Shown here: piece by piece, positions 26,772-36,291 of the stretch | Position numbering within the stretch: position 1 is the stretch's first letter | Layout of the letters: each line of letters starts with the position of its first letter | Source of the DNA: Paenibacillus whitsoniae | Lineage (GTDB): Bacteria; Bacillota; Bacilli; Paenibacillales; NBRC-103111 | NCBI RefSeq assembly: GCF_003955665.1 | Contig: NZ_RXHU01000049.1 | Span: 1 to 64,000, forward strand | Direction of reading: 5' to 3' | DNA: 64,000 nucleotides | The notes under the pieces: model-generated | Databases searched by the model: none | Told to the model about the DNA's origin: nothing | What the model saw: the letters and a program-made list of their open reading frames with translations, nothing else | Position numbers and translations under genes: made by a program

Positions 26772-28616
26772 TTATTTCTTCGATTCGTCAACGACTTCGT
26801 AGTCAGCGTCAACGACGTTTTCTCTGCCTTTCGGCGCTTCGCCTGCACCGGCGCCTGCACCTTCTGCTGCGCCTTGCGCCGCGGAAGCTTGCTCATACAG
26901 CTTCACGGACAGTTGTTGAATCACTTCTGTCAGTTCAGCCGTTGCCGCCTTGATTGTTTCCAGATCGTTGCCGGCAAGAGCTTGCGTCACTTTCTCTTTT
27001 GCTGCATTCGCTTTATCGATTTCGCCTTGGTCGACTTTGTCGCCGAGGTCTTTGATCGTTTTGTCAACGGAATATACGAGTTGATCCGCTTCGTTGCGAG
27101 CTTCAACCATTTCTTTGCGTTGACGGTCTTCTTCCGCGTGCGCTTCCGCGTCTTTCACCATTTGTTCAACTTCCGCGTCGCTCAGGCCGCTGGACGATGT
27201 GATGGTGATTTTTTGGCTTTTACCTGTACCTTTATCGAGTGCGGATACGTTTACGATACCGTTCGCATCGATGTCGAAGGAAACTTCGATTTGCGGTACG
27301 CCGCGCGGAGCCGGAGGAATGTCGCCAAGCATAAAGCGGCCAAGTGTTTTGTTGCCGGAAGCCATAGAGCGCTCGCCTTGCAGAACGTGGATTTCTACGC
27401 TTGTTTGGTTATCCGCATAGGTGGAGAACACTTGGGATTTCGTTGTCGGAATCGTCGTGTTGCGGTCGATCATTTTCGTGAACACGCCGCCTGCCGTTTC
27501 GATACCAAGGGAAAGCGGAGTTACGTCGAGCAGAACGACGTCCTTCACTTCACCTGTCAATACGCCGGCTTGAACGGCTGCGCCAAGGGCAACAACTTCG
27601 TCCGGATTAACGCCTTTGTATGGCTCTTTGCCTGTCAATTTTTTGATCGCTTCAACAACAGCTGGAATCCGTGTGGAACCGCCGACCAGTACGACTTTAT
27701 CGATGTCGCTTGTGGACAGGCCGGAATCTTGCAGCGCTTGACGAGTCGGACCAAGCGTTCTTTCTACGAGATGAGCGGAAATCTCTTCGAATTTCGCGCG
27801 CGTCAAGTTCAGCTCCAAGTGCTGAGGAACGCCGTCTACTACCGTAATGAACGGCAGGGAGATCGTTGTTGTCAGGACGCCGGAAAGCTCTTTTTTCGCT
27901 TTTTCCGCAGCATCTTTCAGACGTTGAACAGCCGCTTTATCTTTGGAAAGGTCGATGCCGTGCTCTTTTTTGAACTCAGCTACCAGATGGTCGATAATCA
28001 CTTGGTCGAAGTCGTCGCCGCCCAGCTTGTTGTCCCCGCTAGTCGCTTTTACTTCGAAGAAGCCGTCGCCCAGCTCAAGGATGGATACGTCGAACGTACC
28101 GCCGCCAAGGTCATAGACGAGGATCGTTTGGTCTTCCGCTTTCTCCAAACCGTAAGCCAGTGCCGCAGCCGTTGGCTCGTTCACGATACGAAGCACTTCA
28201 AGACCTGCGATTTTACCGGCATCTTTCGTTGCTTGACGCTGGGAGTCATTGAAGTAAGCCGGTACGGTAATAACCGCTTGGGATACGGTTTGACCCAGGT
28301 AAGCTTCTGCGTCGGCTTTCAGCTTTTGCAGGATGATGGCGGAAATTTCTTGCGGCGTGTACTCTTTGCCGTCGATATTTTCTTTGTGATTGGTCCCCAT
28401 GTAACGTTTGATGGAGATCACGGTTTTGTCCGGATTCGTGATCGCTTGGCGTTTCGCTGTTTCACCAACGACACGCTCGCCGTCTTTTTTGAAACCTACA
28501 ACGGAAGGTGTTGTTCGGTTGCCTTCAGGATTTGGGATAACAACAGCTTCCCCGCCCTCCATTACGGCTACGCAGGAATTTGTTGTCCCTAAGTCAATAC
28601 CAATTACTTTACTCAT
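26772..28616 (-). CDS. dnaK: Chaperone DnaK (Hsp70)
   Basis: ATP-dependent chaperone, 614 residues. Start [18 protein letters not shown]; nucleotide-binding motifs [53 protein letters not shown]; beta-sandwich domain after [15 protein letters not shown]-terminal lid and acidic tail ending [16 protein letters not shown]. As usual in Gram-positive DnaK, the segment after FKKEHG in the nucleotide domain is short. ATG at 28614-28616 follows AAAGGAGG. Controlled through CIRCE upstream of hrcA. Confidence 0.99.
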   Translation of the reverse strand: MSKVIGIDLGTTNSCVAVMEGGEAVVIPNPEGNRTTPSVVGFKKDGERVVGETAKRQAITNPDKTVISIKRYMGTNHKENIDGKEYTPQEISAIILQKLKADAEAYLGQTVSQAVITVPAYFNDSQRQATKDAGKIAGLEVLRIVNEPTAAALAYGLEKAEDQTILVYDLGGGTFDVSILELGDGFFEVKATSGDNKLGGDDFDQVIIDHLVAEFKKEHGIDLSKDKAAVQRLKDAAEKAKKELSGVLTTTISLPFITVVDGVPQHLELNLTRAKFEEISAHLVERTLGPTRQALQDSGLSTSDIDKVVLVGGSTRIPAVVEAIKKLTGKEPYKGVNPDEVVALGAAVQAGVLTGEVKDVVLLDVTPLSLGIETAGGVFTKMIDRNTTIPTTKSQVFSTYADNQTSVEIHVLQGERSMASGNKTLGRFMLGDIPPAPRGVPQIEVSFDIDANGIVNVSALDKGTGKSQKITITSSSGLSDAEVEQMVKDAEAHAEEDRQRKEMVEARNEADQLVYSVDKTIKDLGDKVDQGEIDKANAAKEKVTQALAGNDLETIKAATAELTEVIQQLSVKLYEQASAAQGAAEGAGAGAGEAPKGRENVVDADYEVVDESKK

Positions 28617-28696
28617 GTAAAGCTGCCTCCTTTAGTTCACTCGGAACTTATTCATATATGGAAATGGTAAATGTAATCATCGTTGAGTGAGGTCAG

Positions 28697-29278
28697 CTAC
28701 ATGCTGACTTTCACCATCGCCGGGCGGATGACTTTATCCTTCAAGACATAGCCTTTTTGCAACTCTTCCACGACGATGCCTTCTTCATGATCCTCAGACT
28801 CCACTTGCATGACCGCTTGGTGGAATTCCGGGTTAAACGGCTGGCCAACCGATTCAATCGGCTTGAGACCTTCCGCAGTCAACAGTTGGTCGATGCCGCG
28901 GTACGTCATGTCAAGACCTTTGGCCAACGCGTCGAAGTCTTTGTTTTCTTTGCTGGAAGACAACGCGCGTTCAAAGTTATCGACGATCGGCAGAAGCTGC
29001 TCAATCAATTTAAGCGAAGCGTACTTCGCGAAATCTTCTTTTTCGGCTCTTGCGCGGCGGCGGAAGTTGTCAAAATCCGCTTGCACGCGCAACATGCGCT
29101 GATAATTCTCTTCAGCTTGCATACGCGCTTTCTCAAGCTCGCCGTCTACCTTTACTGCCTCTTCGGAAGCCTCAATGTTGTCGCCGGCTTCTTCGGGAGC
29201 TGCGGTAGCTTGCTCTTGATCGGCTGCGTATGTAGAGTTCGTTTCTTGTTCTGCAGTTGGGTTGTCATTTGTACTCAA
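28697..29278 (-). CDS. grpE: Nucleotide exchange factor GrpE
   Basis: Releases ADP from DnaK. 193 residues from a TTG start (29276-29278) behind AGGAGGTG, spacer 7. N-terminal acidic disordered part, long coiled coil (about residues 45-105, with ADFDNFRRRARAEKEDFAKYA), then the beta-wing domain ending PAMVKVSM. It lies between the chaperonin gene and dnaK; gaps of 87 and 80 bases hold nothing else recognisable. Confidence 0.97.
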   Translation of the reverse strand: MSTNDNPTAEQETNSTYAADQEQATAAPEEAGDNIEASEEAVKVDGELEKARMQAEENYQRMLRVQADFDNFRRRARAEKEDFAKYASLKLIEQLLPIVDNFERALSSSKENKDFDALAKGLDMTYRGIDQLLTAEGLKPIESVGQPFNPEFHQAVMQVESEDHEEGIVVEELQKGYVLKDKVIRPAMVKVSM

Positions 29279-29365
29279 TGTGCTTCACCTCCTAAACATA
29301 ATCCATAAATCCGTAAAATGAGAATTGAATTGCCTCGTAATTGGATCTTAGCTTGCCCATTTTGG

Positions 29366-30904
29366 CTACTCATCACCAAGCGTCTTCATCTTGATGACCG
29401 TATGAATGCGCAGGACAGCCGCAGCGACTTCGCCTGCCGCTTGCAAGGCATGAATTTTCACATCGGTCGGGTCGACGATCCCTGCTTCCAGAAAATCGGC
29501 GATTTGACCTGTATCACAGTCAATGCCTAACCGGTCGGAGCCGTGCGCAATTTGGGCCGCCTTTAGCTCCTCCACCTTTTCCAAAGGGTTGTACCCTGCA
29601 TTCACGACAATTTGCGACAGGGGCTTCCGCAGCGCGCCAGCGACAGCGGCAACGCCGAAGCCTTCCATGCCCTTCATCGTCTCGCGCATGCGCTCCAGAT
29701 CGTGCGCCACTGCCATCTCTGCGGCGCCGCCGCCGGGCAAATACCCGCCGCGCACCGCGGCCTGTACCGCCGAAGCGGCATCCTTCGCGATGCGCGAGCG
29801 CTCATGCGCCGCTTCGCGCGTCGCGGCGCCGACGATCACGGTCACGTACGCTTCGCCGTGACCCTGCGCCACGCGCACGCGCTCCAGCCGCTCATCGTAA
29901 GCGGCATGGCCCGCGCGGCCGAGTGCGTCGCCGAGCTCCGGCGCGCTCTTGCGCAGCGCCGTTCGGCGCACCGGCCGGGCGCCGGTGTGCTCGCTGAGCT
30001 GCAGCAGGTCCCGGCGGGACACGCGCTGCAGCACGAGAATGCCGTGGTCGGAGCAGAACTGCTCCGCCTCCGGGTCCACCCCGCGGTCTGACGCGATCAG
30101 ACCGACGCCGAGCTCCAGCAGCTTCCCGAGGGAGCTGCGGAACTGCTCGCGCAGCTGCATGTACCGCTGGAAGCCGGCCTCGGTGACGAGCGATTCCTCG
30201 CTCACCGCCTCCGGCTCCAATGCATCCTGCAGCACAAGCACTCGGGCATCCCGGCGCTCCAGCGCGGCATGCAGGTTCGCCGGCTTCTGGCCGAGCAGAA
30301 TGCCGGTCCAGACCTCGCTGCTCGCCTCTTCGTGGGCGAGCACGCTGTCCGCGAAGCGGTAGCCCTCTTCGCGCAGCTTGGCCTCGCCGACGGCCTCTGC
30401 CGCCTGAATGACGAGCTTCGCGATGTCCGCTTGCTCCCGGCCGGCGGTGTACGCGATGCGGTACAGCTCGCGGTCGTCCAGCCCCTGCACGGCGCGGCTG
30501 CGCTCCCGCAGGGAGGCGGCCGCCAGCTCAATGCCCGTCTGCATGCCGGACACCACTTTGGCGACCGGCACGCCGCGCGTTACCTGCGCGACGCCTTCCT
30601 GCACCAGCGCGCCGGCCAGCACTGTGGCCGTCGTCGTGCCGTCGCCGATCTGACGCTGCTGGCTGCGCGCCACCTGAATCATCAGGCGCGCGGCAGGATG
30701 CGTGACGTCCATCTTTTCCAATATCGTGACGCCATCGTTCGTAATAATGACGTCGCCCTGCTGTCCGACGAGCATCGTATCGAGCCCTTTCGGACCGAGC
30801 GTGCCCTCAACCGCCGAGCAAATAGCGCGGACAGCCGCCGCATTATTCACGAGCGTGGAATATCGTTCTTCGTTTTCGCCTGGGACACCTTTGATTCCGG
30901 TCAT
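29366..30904 (-). CDS. Group III (archaeal-like, TCP-1/thermosome-type) chaperonin
   Basis: Not GroEL: the signatures are those of the thermosome/CCT lineage. From ATG 30904 (512 residues) there are [13 protein letters not shown] (residues 34-46), [12 protein letters not shown] (51-62), [11 protein letters not shown], catalytic-loop [12 protein letters not shown] (87-98), a mid apical domain with [16 protein letters not shown] and an insertion in the position of the archaeal helical protrusion, [12 protein letters not shown], and near the C-terminus [22 protein letters not shown]. Its ATG overlaps the hrcA stop (ATGA); a TTG at 30916 with AAGGGG 10 bases upstream is an alternative start. The order hrcA-cpn60-grpE-dnaK-dnaJ matches the location reported for group III chaperonins in a few Firmicutes such as Carboxydothermus. 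Such rings need no GroES. The central DNA is clearly more GC-rich than dnaK beside it. Confidence 0.9.
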   Translation of the reverse strand: MTGIKGVPGENEERYSTLVNNAAAVRAICSAVEGTLGPKGLDTMLVGQQGDVIITNDGVTILEKMDVTHPAARLMIQVARSQQRQIGDGTTTATVLAGALVQEGVAQVTRGVPVAKVVSGMQTGIELAAASLRERSRAVQGLDDRELYRIAYTAGREQADIAKLVIQAAEAVGEAKLREEGYRFADSVLAHEEASSEVWTGILLGQKPANLHAALERRDARVLVLQDALEPEAVSEESLVTEAGFQRYMQLREQFRSSLGKLLELGVGLIASDRGVDPEAEQFCSDHGILVLQRVSRRDLLQLSEHTGARPVRRTALRKSAPELGDALGRAGHAAYDERLERVRVAQGHGEAYVTVIVGAATREAAHERSRIAKDAASAVQAAVRGGYLPGGGAAEMAVAHDLERMRETMKGMEGFGVAAVAGALRKPLSQIVVNAGYNPLEKVEELKAAQIAHGSDRLGIDCDTGQIADFLEAGIVDPTDVKIHALQAAGEVAAAVLRIHTVIKMKTLGDE

Positions 30905-31929
30905 TTGCCGTACCAACGTCCGAGGACCCCTTCAAGATGCCTTGACAAATAATCCATGAGCGTAATCACGCGCCCATATTCCATGCGGGTCGGACCCAGA
31001 ATGCCAATCGTGCCGAGCGGTGTGCCGTTATGCGAATAAGAGGCCGTAATCAAGCTGCAGTTCGAAATCGCTTCAAGGCTGTTCTCCGTGCCGATTTTAA
31101 TCTCAATGCCCTCGTTGGACGGCGAAATCAGCTTGATCAGCGTCGGCGCTTCTTCCAGCAGATCAAAAATGCTCTTCACTTTCTCAACATCCTTGAACTC
31201 CGGCTGCTTAAGCATATTCGTCATACCACTTAAGAAAAGCCGGTCCTTCTCATTGCTTTGCATAACGCCTTCAATAACACCCAATAACTCTTGATATCCC
31301 GTAACATACTTGCTTAGTTCCTGTGAAATTTCATTATAGAGCTTTGATTTAAAATGAATGAGCGGCACGTTGTGCAGTCGCGTATTGAGCAGGTTCACGA
31401 CCTTCTCAATCTCCGACATCGCAATGCCCTCAGGAATCGTAATCGTTTTGTTCTCTACATGCCCGGTATTCATCACGAGGATGGCAACAGCCGTCGTCTC
31501 GGACAAAGGCACGATCTGCAAATGCTTCAGCGTCGTGCTGAACACTTCCGGACCAAGCACAATCGACGTGTAGTTCGTCATGGAGGACAAAATGCCCGCC
31601 ACGTGCTGAATGACGCCCTCCATCTCTTGAATCCGATTGGCAAACGCGCCTTTCATCGAATCGAGATCTTGGGTTTGAAGCGTGCCGTGCTGGAGCAGAT
31701 GGTCCACATAATAGCGATAACCTTTATGCGAAGGAATCCGGCCTGCGGACGTATGGGGCTGCTCCAGAAAGCCCATCTCTTCGAGATCCGACATTTCATT
31801 GCGGATCGTTGCCGGCGAGAATCCGACATTTCCCCGTTTAGAAATACTCCGCGAACCGATCGGCTCTGCTGAACGAACGTAATCGTCAATGATTGCACTC
31901 AGAATCATACGCTGACGCTCTGTCAACAT
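30901..31929 (-). CDS. hrcA: Heat-inducible transcription repressor HrcA
   Basis: Binds CIRCE and represses class I heat-shock genes; GroEL normally helps it fold. 342 residues, with the N-terminal winged helix ([56 protein letters not shown]) and the GAF-like and insertion domains after it. First gene of the operon, with CIRCE 43 bases upstream of its ATG, so it represses itself and the genes after it. Its stop overlaps the chaperonin ATG. Confidence 0.98.
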   Translation of the reverse strand: MLTERQRMILSAIIDDYVRSAEPIGSRSISKRGNVGFSPATIRNEMSDLEEMGFLEQPHTSAGRIPSHKGYRYYVDHLLQHGTLQTQDLDSMKGAFANRIQEMEGVIQHVAGILSSMTNYTSIVLGPEVFSTTLKHLQIVPLSETTAVAILVMNTGHVENKTITIPEGIAMSEIEKVVNLLNTRLHNVPLIHFKSKLYNEISQELSKYVTGYQELLGVIEGVMQSNEKDRLFLSGMTNMLKQPEFKDVEKVKSIFDLLEEAPTLIKLISPSNEGIEIKIGTENSLEAISNCSLITASYSHNGTPLGTIGILGPTRMEYGRVITLMDYLSRHLEGVLGRWYGK

Positions 31930-31972
31930 GCTTACCCCTCCTTCAAGATTATCCCATCTGATTTCGTTTTCG

Positions 31973-31999
31973 TTAGCACTCGTATTTAGTGAGTGCTAA
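31973..31999. promoter_or_regulatory. CIRCE operator
   Basis: Perfect TTAGCACTC-N9-GAGTGCTAA, arms at 31973-31981 and 31991-31999: the consensus binding site of HrcA, placed just downstream of the hrcA promoter. Confidence 0.98.
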
Positions 32000-32009
32000 A
32001 TCCTAATAC

Positions 32010-32034
32010 AAAAATAACAGACCCTAAGGTCTGT
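32010..32034 (-). terminator. Terminator of acetyltransferase gene, inside the hrcA promoter
   Basis: ACAGACC / GGTCTGT (32017-32023 and 32028-32034) with a 4-base loop, followed by TATTTTTG on the minus strand. It starts 8 bases beyond the acetyltransferase stop and occupies the -35/-10 spacer of the hrcA promoter. Confidence 0.75.
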
Positions 32035-32040
32035 TGTCAA
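32011..32040 (-). promoter_or_regulatory. hrcA operon promoter
   Basis: On the minus strand TTGACA (32035-32040) and TATTTT (32011-32016) are separated by 18 bases. The CIRCE arm begins 11 bases beyond the -10, covering the start site. The spacer contains a perfect hairpin that is also the terminator of the upstream acetyltransferase gene. Confidence 0.7.
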
Positions 32041-32041
32041 G

Positions 32042-32509
32042 TCAATCCAATCGTTTGAGCACCGCGATTTCGTCGCAGCAGTACTGTTTTTTGCAGTGCA
32101 TGCAATCCCGCCATACCTTCTCCGGAAAAATCTCTTTCGGCACGAGCGTAAAGCCGTTCTTTTGGAAGAAAGCCACTTCATACGTCAGCGCCATCACTTT
32201 GCGAATCCCCATGGCTCTCGCTTCTTCCACAAGGAAATCCACCAGTCTGCCGCCGATCCCCTGACCCTTGTAACCAGGCGTCATGCCGAGCGAGCGAATT
32301 TCCACCAGATCCGGCCCGAGTTGAGTTAAAGAACCGCAGCCTATCAGGGCTCCTTCATGCTCCGCCACGACAAAACTGTCGATGTTCTCCTGCAGCATCT
32401 CCCTGCTGCGCGGGAGCATAATCCCTTGTTTCGCATAACCCTGTATAATATCGTAAAGCTTCTCCACATCATCCAAGGAAGCTTTACGGACAGTAATCGT
32501 TGTTGACAT
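32042..32509 (-). CDS. GNAT family N-acetyltransferase
   Basis: 155 residues from ATG 32509 (GAGG 7 bases upstream; ATG 32512 and GTG 32515 are alternatives). The acetyl-CoA loop is GYKGQGIGGRLVDFL, preceded by the beta strand EIRSLGMTP; FFQKNGF follows. The sequence resembles the ArgA/YlbP-like short N-acetyltransferases. The C-terminus has a Cys-rich end (RDCMHCKKQYCCDE) that could hold a metal or disulfide. The substrate is unknown. A 28-base near-perfect palindrome lies about 80 bases upstream. Confidence 0.85.
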   Translation of the reverse strand: MSTTITVRKASLDDVEKLYDIIQGYAKQGIMLPRSREMLQENIDSFVVAEHEGALIGCGSLTQLGPDLVEIRSLGMTPGYKGQGIGGRLVDFLVEEARAMGIRKVMALTYEVAFFQKNGFTLVPKEIFPEKVWRDCMHCKKQYCCDEIAVLKRLD

Positions 32510-32590
32510 CATCACGCCTCATCCCACCAATCGCAAGAAAATGCATAAAGGCCACAGGAGAAAACCGCGGCAGACCGCTTTTCCGCTTGT

Positions 32591-32618
32591 GGATTATTGT
32601 ATAAATATACAACAATCC
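32591..32618. repeat. 28-base palindrome upstream of acetyltransferase gene
   Basis: Arms GGATTATTGTATA and TATACAACAATCC match at 12 of 13 positions around a 2-base centre. The palindrome includes ATTGTA (TACAAT on the minus strand), which could be a -10 box, so it may be an operator for a dimeric repressor. The remaining bases between hemW and the acetyltransferase show nothing else. Confidence 0.55.
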
Positions 32619-32671
32619 GTATACTTCCACAAGACCTATTTTGCATATTTGCGGCACGATTTGGCGCCTGA

Positions 32672-33823
32672 TCAGCTTAGAAACGAAGCGAATACCTCAT
32701 TCCCGAGCAAAACGCCCTGTTTAGACAACCGGTAACCGCCCGGCACGCGTTCCAGCAGCTTTTTCTCTACCCAGCCTTGCAGTGTCGGCCCAAAATGGTC
32801 TTCCATCTCCGAACCGAACTGCGCCCGGAAATCGTTAGCCTGCACCCCATCCATCATACGGAGGCCGACCATCATAAAATCCTCCATCGCCTCCTGCGGC
32901 TCCACGGCAAACTGCTCCAGCACCGGCAGCCCTTGTACGGTGGCATCGATATAAGGCTGCACGCCTTTGATATTGATGTGGCGTTGTCCGCCGATATAGC
33001 CGTGAGCTCCCGCGCCTAGCCCATAGTATGTGCGGTTGCGCCAATACTGCGTATTGTGCCGGCTCTCGCGGCCCGGACGGGCGAAGTTGGAGATTTCATA
33101 TTGTTTGTATCCTGCGGCTTCCAGACGGTTCATAATGAGCTCATACATCTCGACTTCTTCATCTTCGCTCGGCAGCGGCAGTTGATTTTTATTGTAAAGC
33201 GTATGGAAAAGGGTGTTTTCCTCGACCTTGAGGCTGTAAATGGAATAATGCTGCAAATCCAGCGCCAGCGCTTCGTCCAGCGTCGCCTGCATGATGTCTA
33301 CCGTCTGCCGCGGCAGCCCAAACATCAAGTCGATGGACAAGTTGTCGAAGCCGAGCTTTTTCGCATTCTCAATGCTTCGGTACACGTCATCTGTATTATG
33401 AATGCGCCCGATTGCCGCAAGCAGGTCATTGTTAAACGACTGCACGCCGAACGAAATCCGGTTGACGCCGCCTGCTTTCATGACCGCTAGCTTATCCTCG
33501 TCCGTCGTTCCAGGGTTCGCTTCCATCGAGAACTCGACTTCGTTAGCATCCGCCGGGAAGTACGTCCGAACCATCGAGAGGAAGCGTTCCATTTGATCAG
33601 GCAGCAGGACAGTCGGGGTTCCGCCGCCTACGAAAATCGTCTCTACTTTCTCTGGAGGCATGCGCTTCACCGTTTGCTCCATTTCTCTTTCCAGCGCATC
33701 CAGGTACGCCATCACGGGCTGACCTTTCAGAACGTAGGAGTTGAAATCGCAGTAGTGGCATTTATTCGTGCAAAACGGAATATGAATGTACACCGCTGTC
33801 GGCGTTTTATAGGAAACTAGCAT
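32672..33823 (-). CDS. hemW: Radical SAM heme chaperone HemW
   Basis: HemN-like radical-SAM protein that binds heme and passes it to target proteins; it is not the coproporphyrinogen oxidase itself. 383 residues from ATG 33821-33823 (SD GAAGGAA). Seen: YIHIPFC, the cluster motif CTNKCHYCDF (CxxxCxxC), GGGTPT, SIDLMFGLPRQT, SNFARPG, and a C-terminal winged domain. The position upstream of hrcA and downstream of lepA matches B. subtilis. Confidence 0.94.
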   Translation of the reverse strand: MLVSYKTPTAVYIHIPFCTNKCHYCDFNSYVLKGQPVMAYLDALEREMEQTVKRMPPEKVETIFVGGGTPTVLLPDQMERFLSMVRTYFPADANEVEFSMEANPGTTDEDKLAVMKAGGVNRISFGVQSFNNDLLAAIGRIHNTDDVYRSIENAKKLGFDNLSIDLMFGLPRQTVDIMQATLDEALALDLQHYSIYSLKVEENTLFHTLYNKNQLPLPSEDEEVEMYELIMNRLEAAGYKQYEISNFARPGRESRHNTQYWRNRTYYGLGAGAHGYIGGQRHINIKGVQPYIDATVQGLPVLEQFAVEPQEAMEDFMMVGLRMMDGVQANDFRAQFGSEMEDHFGPTLQGWVEKKLLERVPGGYRLSKQGVLLGNEVFASFLS

Positions 33824-33861
33824 AGGGTGTTCCTTCTTTCTAACCAAAGTCCATACGGTAG

Positions 33862-33901
33862 AAAAAGCCGAGGGGCAGAAACGTCTGCCACCCCAGCTTT
33901 T
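33862..33901 (-). terminator. Terminator after lepA
   Basis: On the minus strand AAAAGCtGGGGtGGCAG pairs with CTGCCcCtCgGCTTTTT through a stem of about 16 positions with few mismatches, ending in five T. A second GC-rich stem (GCGCGATC at 33936-33943 with GATCGCGC at 33962-33969) lies directly after the lepA stop. Confidence 0.75.
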
Positions 33902-33969
33902 CCTCCGGTCTGCGCATCTGCGCAGCGTTATCTATGCGCGATCAAAACCGTCTGCTTTTTGGATCGCGC

Positions 33970-35784
33970 CTATTCGTCGATTTTCAGAACCGCCATAAAC
34001 GCTTCTTGCGGCACCTCAACGCTGCCGACCTGCTTCATGCGCTTCTTGCCTTCTTTTTGCTTATCGAGGAGCTTCCGTTTCCGGGAAATATCCCCGCCGT
34101 AACATTTCGCGAGAACGTTTTTGCGCATCGCTTTGACCGTTTCGCGGGCAATGATCTTTTGACCGATCGCCGCTTGGATCGGCACCTCGAACATTTGACG
34201 AGGAATCAGATCCTTCAGCTTGTCGCAGATGATTTTACCACGTTGGTACGAGGAATCTCTATGCACGATGAAGGAAAGGGCGTCCACTTGCTCTGCGTTA
34301 AGCAGAATGTCCATTTTCACCAGATTCGACCGTTTGTAGCCCGAAAGCTCGTAGTCGAAGGATGCATAACCTTTCGTTCTCGATTTCAGCATATCGAAGA
34401 AGTCGTAAACGATTTCCGATAGTGGAATATCGTACGTCAATGTGACACGATTCGTATCGAGATATTCCATGTTGATATACTCGCCGCGCTTGCCTTGGCA
34501 CAGTTCCATGATCGTTCCGACATAATCGTTCGGCACGATGATGGAAGCTTTGACGTATGGCTCTTCTACGTAATCGATCCGCTGCGGATCCGGGTAGTTG
34601 GACGGGTTGTCGATGTCCATCACGTCCCCGTTCGTCAGCGTAACGCGGTAAATAACGCTCGGCGCCGTCGTAATCAGCGGAATGTTGAATTCGCGCTCGA
34701 TCCGCTCTTGAATGATCTCCATGTGCAGCAGGCCGAGAAAGCCGCAGCGGAAACCAAAGCCAAGGGCTGTTGACGTTTCCGGCTCAAAACGAAGCGATGC
34801 GTCGTTCAGCTCCAGCTTTTGCAGCGCTTCGCGCAAATCGTTATAGTCCGTCGTTTCGATCGGGTACAAGCCGCAGAAGACCATCGGATTAATCCGGCGG
34901 TAGCCTGGCAGCGGTTCAAGTGCAGGCCTGTCGGCCTCTGTCACCGTATCCCCGACGCGTGTGTCGCCGACATTTTTGATACCGGCAATGATGAAGCCTA
35001 CGTCGCCGACTTCCAAGGAAGGCACAGTCGACATGCGCGGTTTGAATGCGCCGACTTCGATGACCTCGAACGTTTTGTTCGTCGCCATCATTTTGATTTT
35101 CGAGCCCGGCTTGATCGAGCCGTCCACGACACGCACGTACACGATGACACCTTTATAGATATCATAGTGCGAGTCGAAAATGAGTGCCTTGAGCGGGTTG
35201 TCCGGATCGCCCTGCGGCGGCGGCACCTTCTGGCAGATCTGCTCGATAATGTCCTTAATCCCGATTCCCGCTTTGGCGGAAGCCAATACAGCTTCGCTTG
35301 CATCAAGGCCGATTACGTCCTCGATTTCCTGTTTTACTTTGTCCGGTTCTGCACTCGGCAGGTCAATTTTATTGATGACAGGCAAAATCTCCAGATTGTT
35401 CTCCAGCGCCAGATACACGTTCGCCAGCGTCTGCGCTTCAATCCCTTGCGCCGCATCGACAACAAGCAGCGCGCCTTCGCATGCCGCCAGGCTTCGGGAA
35501 ACTTCGTATGTAAAGTCGACGTGTCCCGGTGTGTCAATCAGATTCAAAATATAATCGACGCCATCATCCGCCCGGTAAGCCAGTCGTACCGCTTGCAGCT
35601 TGATGGTGATGCCGCGCTCCCGTTCGAGATCCATTTGGTCGAGCACCTGCTCCTGCATCTCGCGCGTCGTCAAAGCGCCGGTGTATTCCAGAATGCGATC
35701 GGCCAGCGTCGACTTGCCGTGGTCGATATGAGCAATGATTGAAAAGTTGCGAATCCTCTGTTGTCTTTCACGAATATCCGTCAT
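33970..35784 (-). CDS. lepA: Elongation factor 4 (LepA)
   Basis: Ribosome-binding translational GTPase. Start [15 protein letters not shown] at ATG 35782-35784 gives 604 residues, the family norm; the SD here is poor (a GGGGG about 14 bases upstream). G1 AHIDHGKST, switch region [10 protein letters not shown]3 DTPGH, G4 NKIDLP; EF-G-like domains and the LepA-specific C-terminal domain follow. It is in the same order with spoIIP, yqxA and hemW as in B. subtilis. Confidence 0.98.
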   Translation of the reverse strand: MTDIRERQQRIRNFSIIAHIDHGKSTLADRILEYTGALTTREMQEQVLDQMDLERERGITIKLQAVRLAYRADDGVDYILNLIDTPGHVDFTYEVSRSLAACEGALLVVDAAQGIEAQTLANVYLALENNLEILPVINKIDLPSAEPDKVKQEIEDVIGLDASEAVLASAKAGIGIKDIIEQICQKVPPPQGDPDNPLKALIFDSHYDIYKGVIVYVRVVDGSIKPGSKIKMMATNKTFEVIEVGAFKPRMSTVPSLEVGDVGFIIAGIKNVGDTRVGDTVTEADRPALEPLPGYRRINPMVFCGLYPIETTDYNDLREALQKLELNDASLRFEPETSTALGFGFRCGFLGLLHMEIIQERIEREFNIPLITTAPSVIYRVTLTNGDVMDIDNPSNYPDPQRIDYVEEPYVKASIIVPNDYVGTIMELCQGKRGEYINMEYLDTNRVTLTYDIPLSEIVYDFFDMLKSRTKGYASFDYELSGYKRSNLVKMDILLNAEQVDALSFIVHRDSSYQRGKIICDKLKDLIPRQMFEVPIQAAIGQKIIARETVKAMRKNVLAKCYGGDISRKRKLLDKQKEGKKRMKQVGSVEVPQEAFMAVLKIDE

Positions 35785-35860
35785 GCTACCGACATAACCC
35801 CCACTACAAATAATTTTCATTATAACAGTTGTGGGGGGTTGGAGCAATGCAGGCACAATA

Positions 35861-36250
35861 CTAGCCTTTGCCGAGGACTGCATCGAACAGCGAAACAAAC
35901 AGCTTTATGCCGTGATGCATCGTAATTTGCAGCAAATCTCCGAGTTTATTTCCTACGCGGTTCAAGGAGTTATCGTGATCGGCGATAGGCTCTTTTGTGG
36001 GCGCCGGCGTCGGTGTTGGCTGAGTCTTCGCGGCTGATTTGGCAACGGGCGATGCGGACGGTTGTATCGCAGTAGCTTGGCCCTGAGCCTGGGCGACCGC
36101 CCCCTGGACGGCGGATTTGGACGGCGGGGATACCGACGTGCCCTCAATGCGCTGCGTGCCGCTCGATGCCAGCGAAACGCCGAACAAGATGCAGAACATA
36201 AGCAGCAGTGCGAACAACCCCACTTTTAAATAAAACTGTCCGAGCCTCAT
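35861..36250 (-). CDS. yqxA: YqxA-like (DUF3679) membrane-anchored protein
   Basis: 129 residues from ATG 36248-36250, with GGAGGAGG 8 bases upstream. One N-terminal membrane segment ([19 protein letters not shown]), then a Ser/Pro/Ala/Gln-rich linker and a short C-terminal amphipathic region ([25 protein letters not shown]). Placement between spoIIP and lepA matches B. subtilis YqxA, and the N-terminal pattern fits. Its function is unknown; the context suggests sporulation. Confidence 0.8.
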   Translation of the reverse strand: MRLGQFYLKVGLFALLLMFCILFGVSLASSGTQRIEGTSVSPPSKSAVQGAVAQAQGQATAIQPSASPVAKSAAKTQPTPTPAPTKEPIADHDNSLNRVGNKLGDLLQITMHHGIKLFVSLFDAVLGKG

Positions 36251-36291
36251 CCGACCCGCCTCCTCCAAATTTATTTGCTTCGCTTGACTGT

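Noticed and set aside
26874-28592. Long plus-strand open frame (572 codons) opposite dnaK
   Set aside because: It is the antisense shadow of a highly biased gene; no SD, Cys/Phe/Arg-rich nonsense composition, and dnaK on the other strand is unambiguous.
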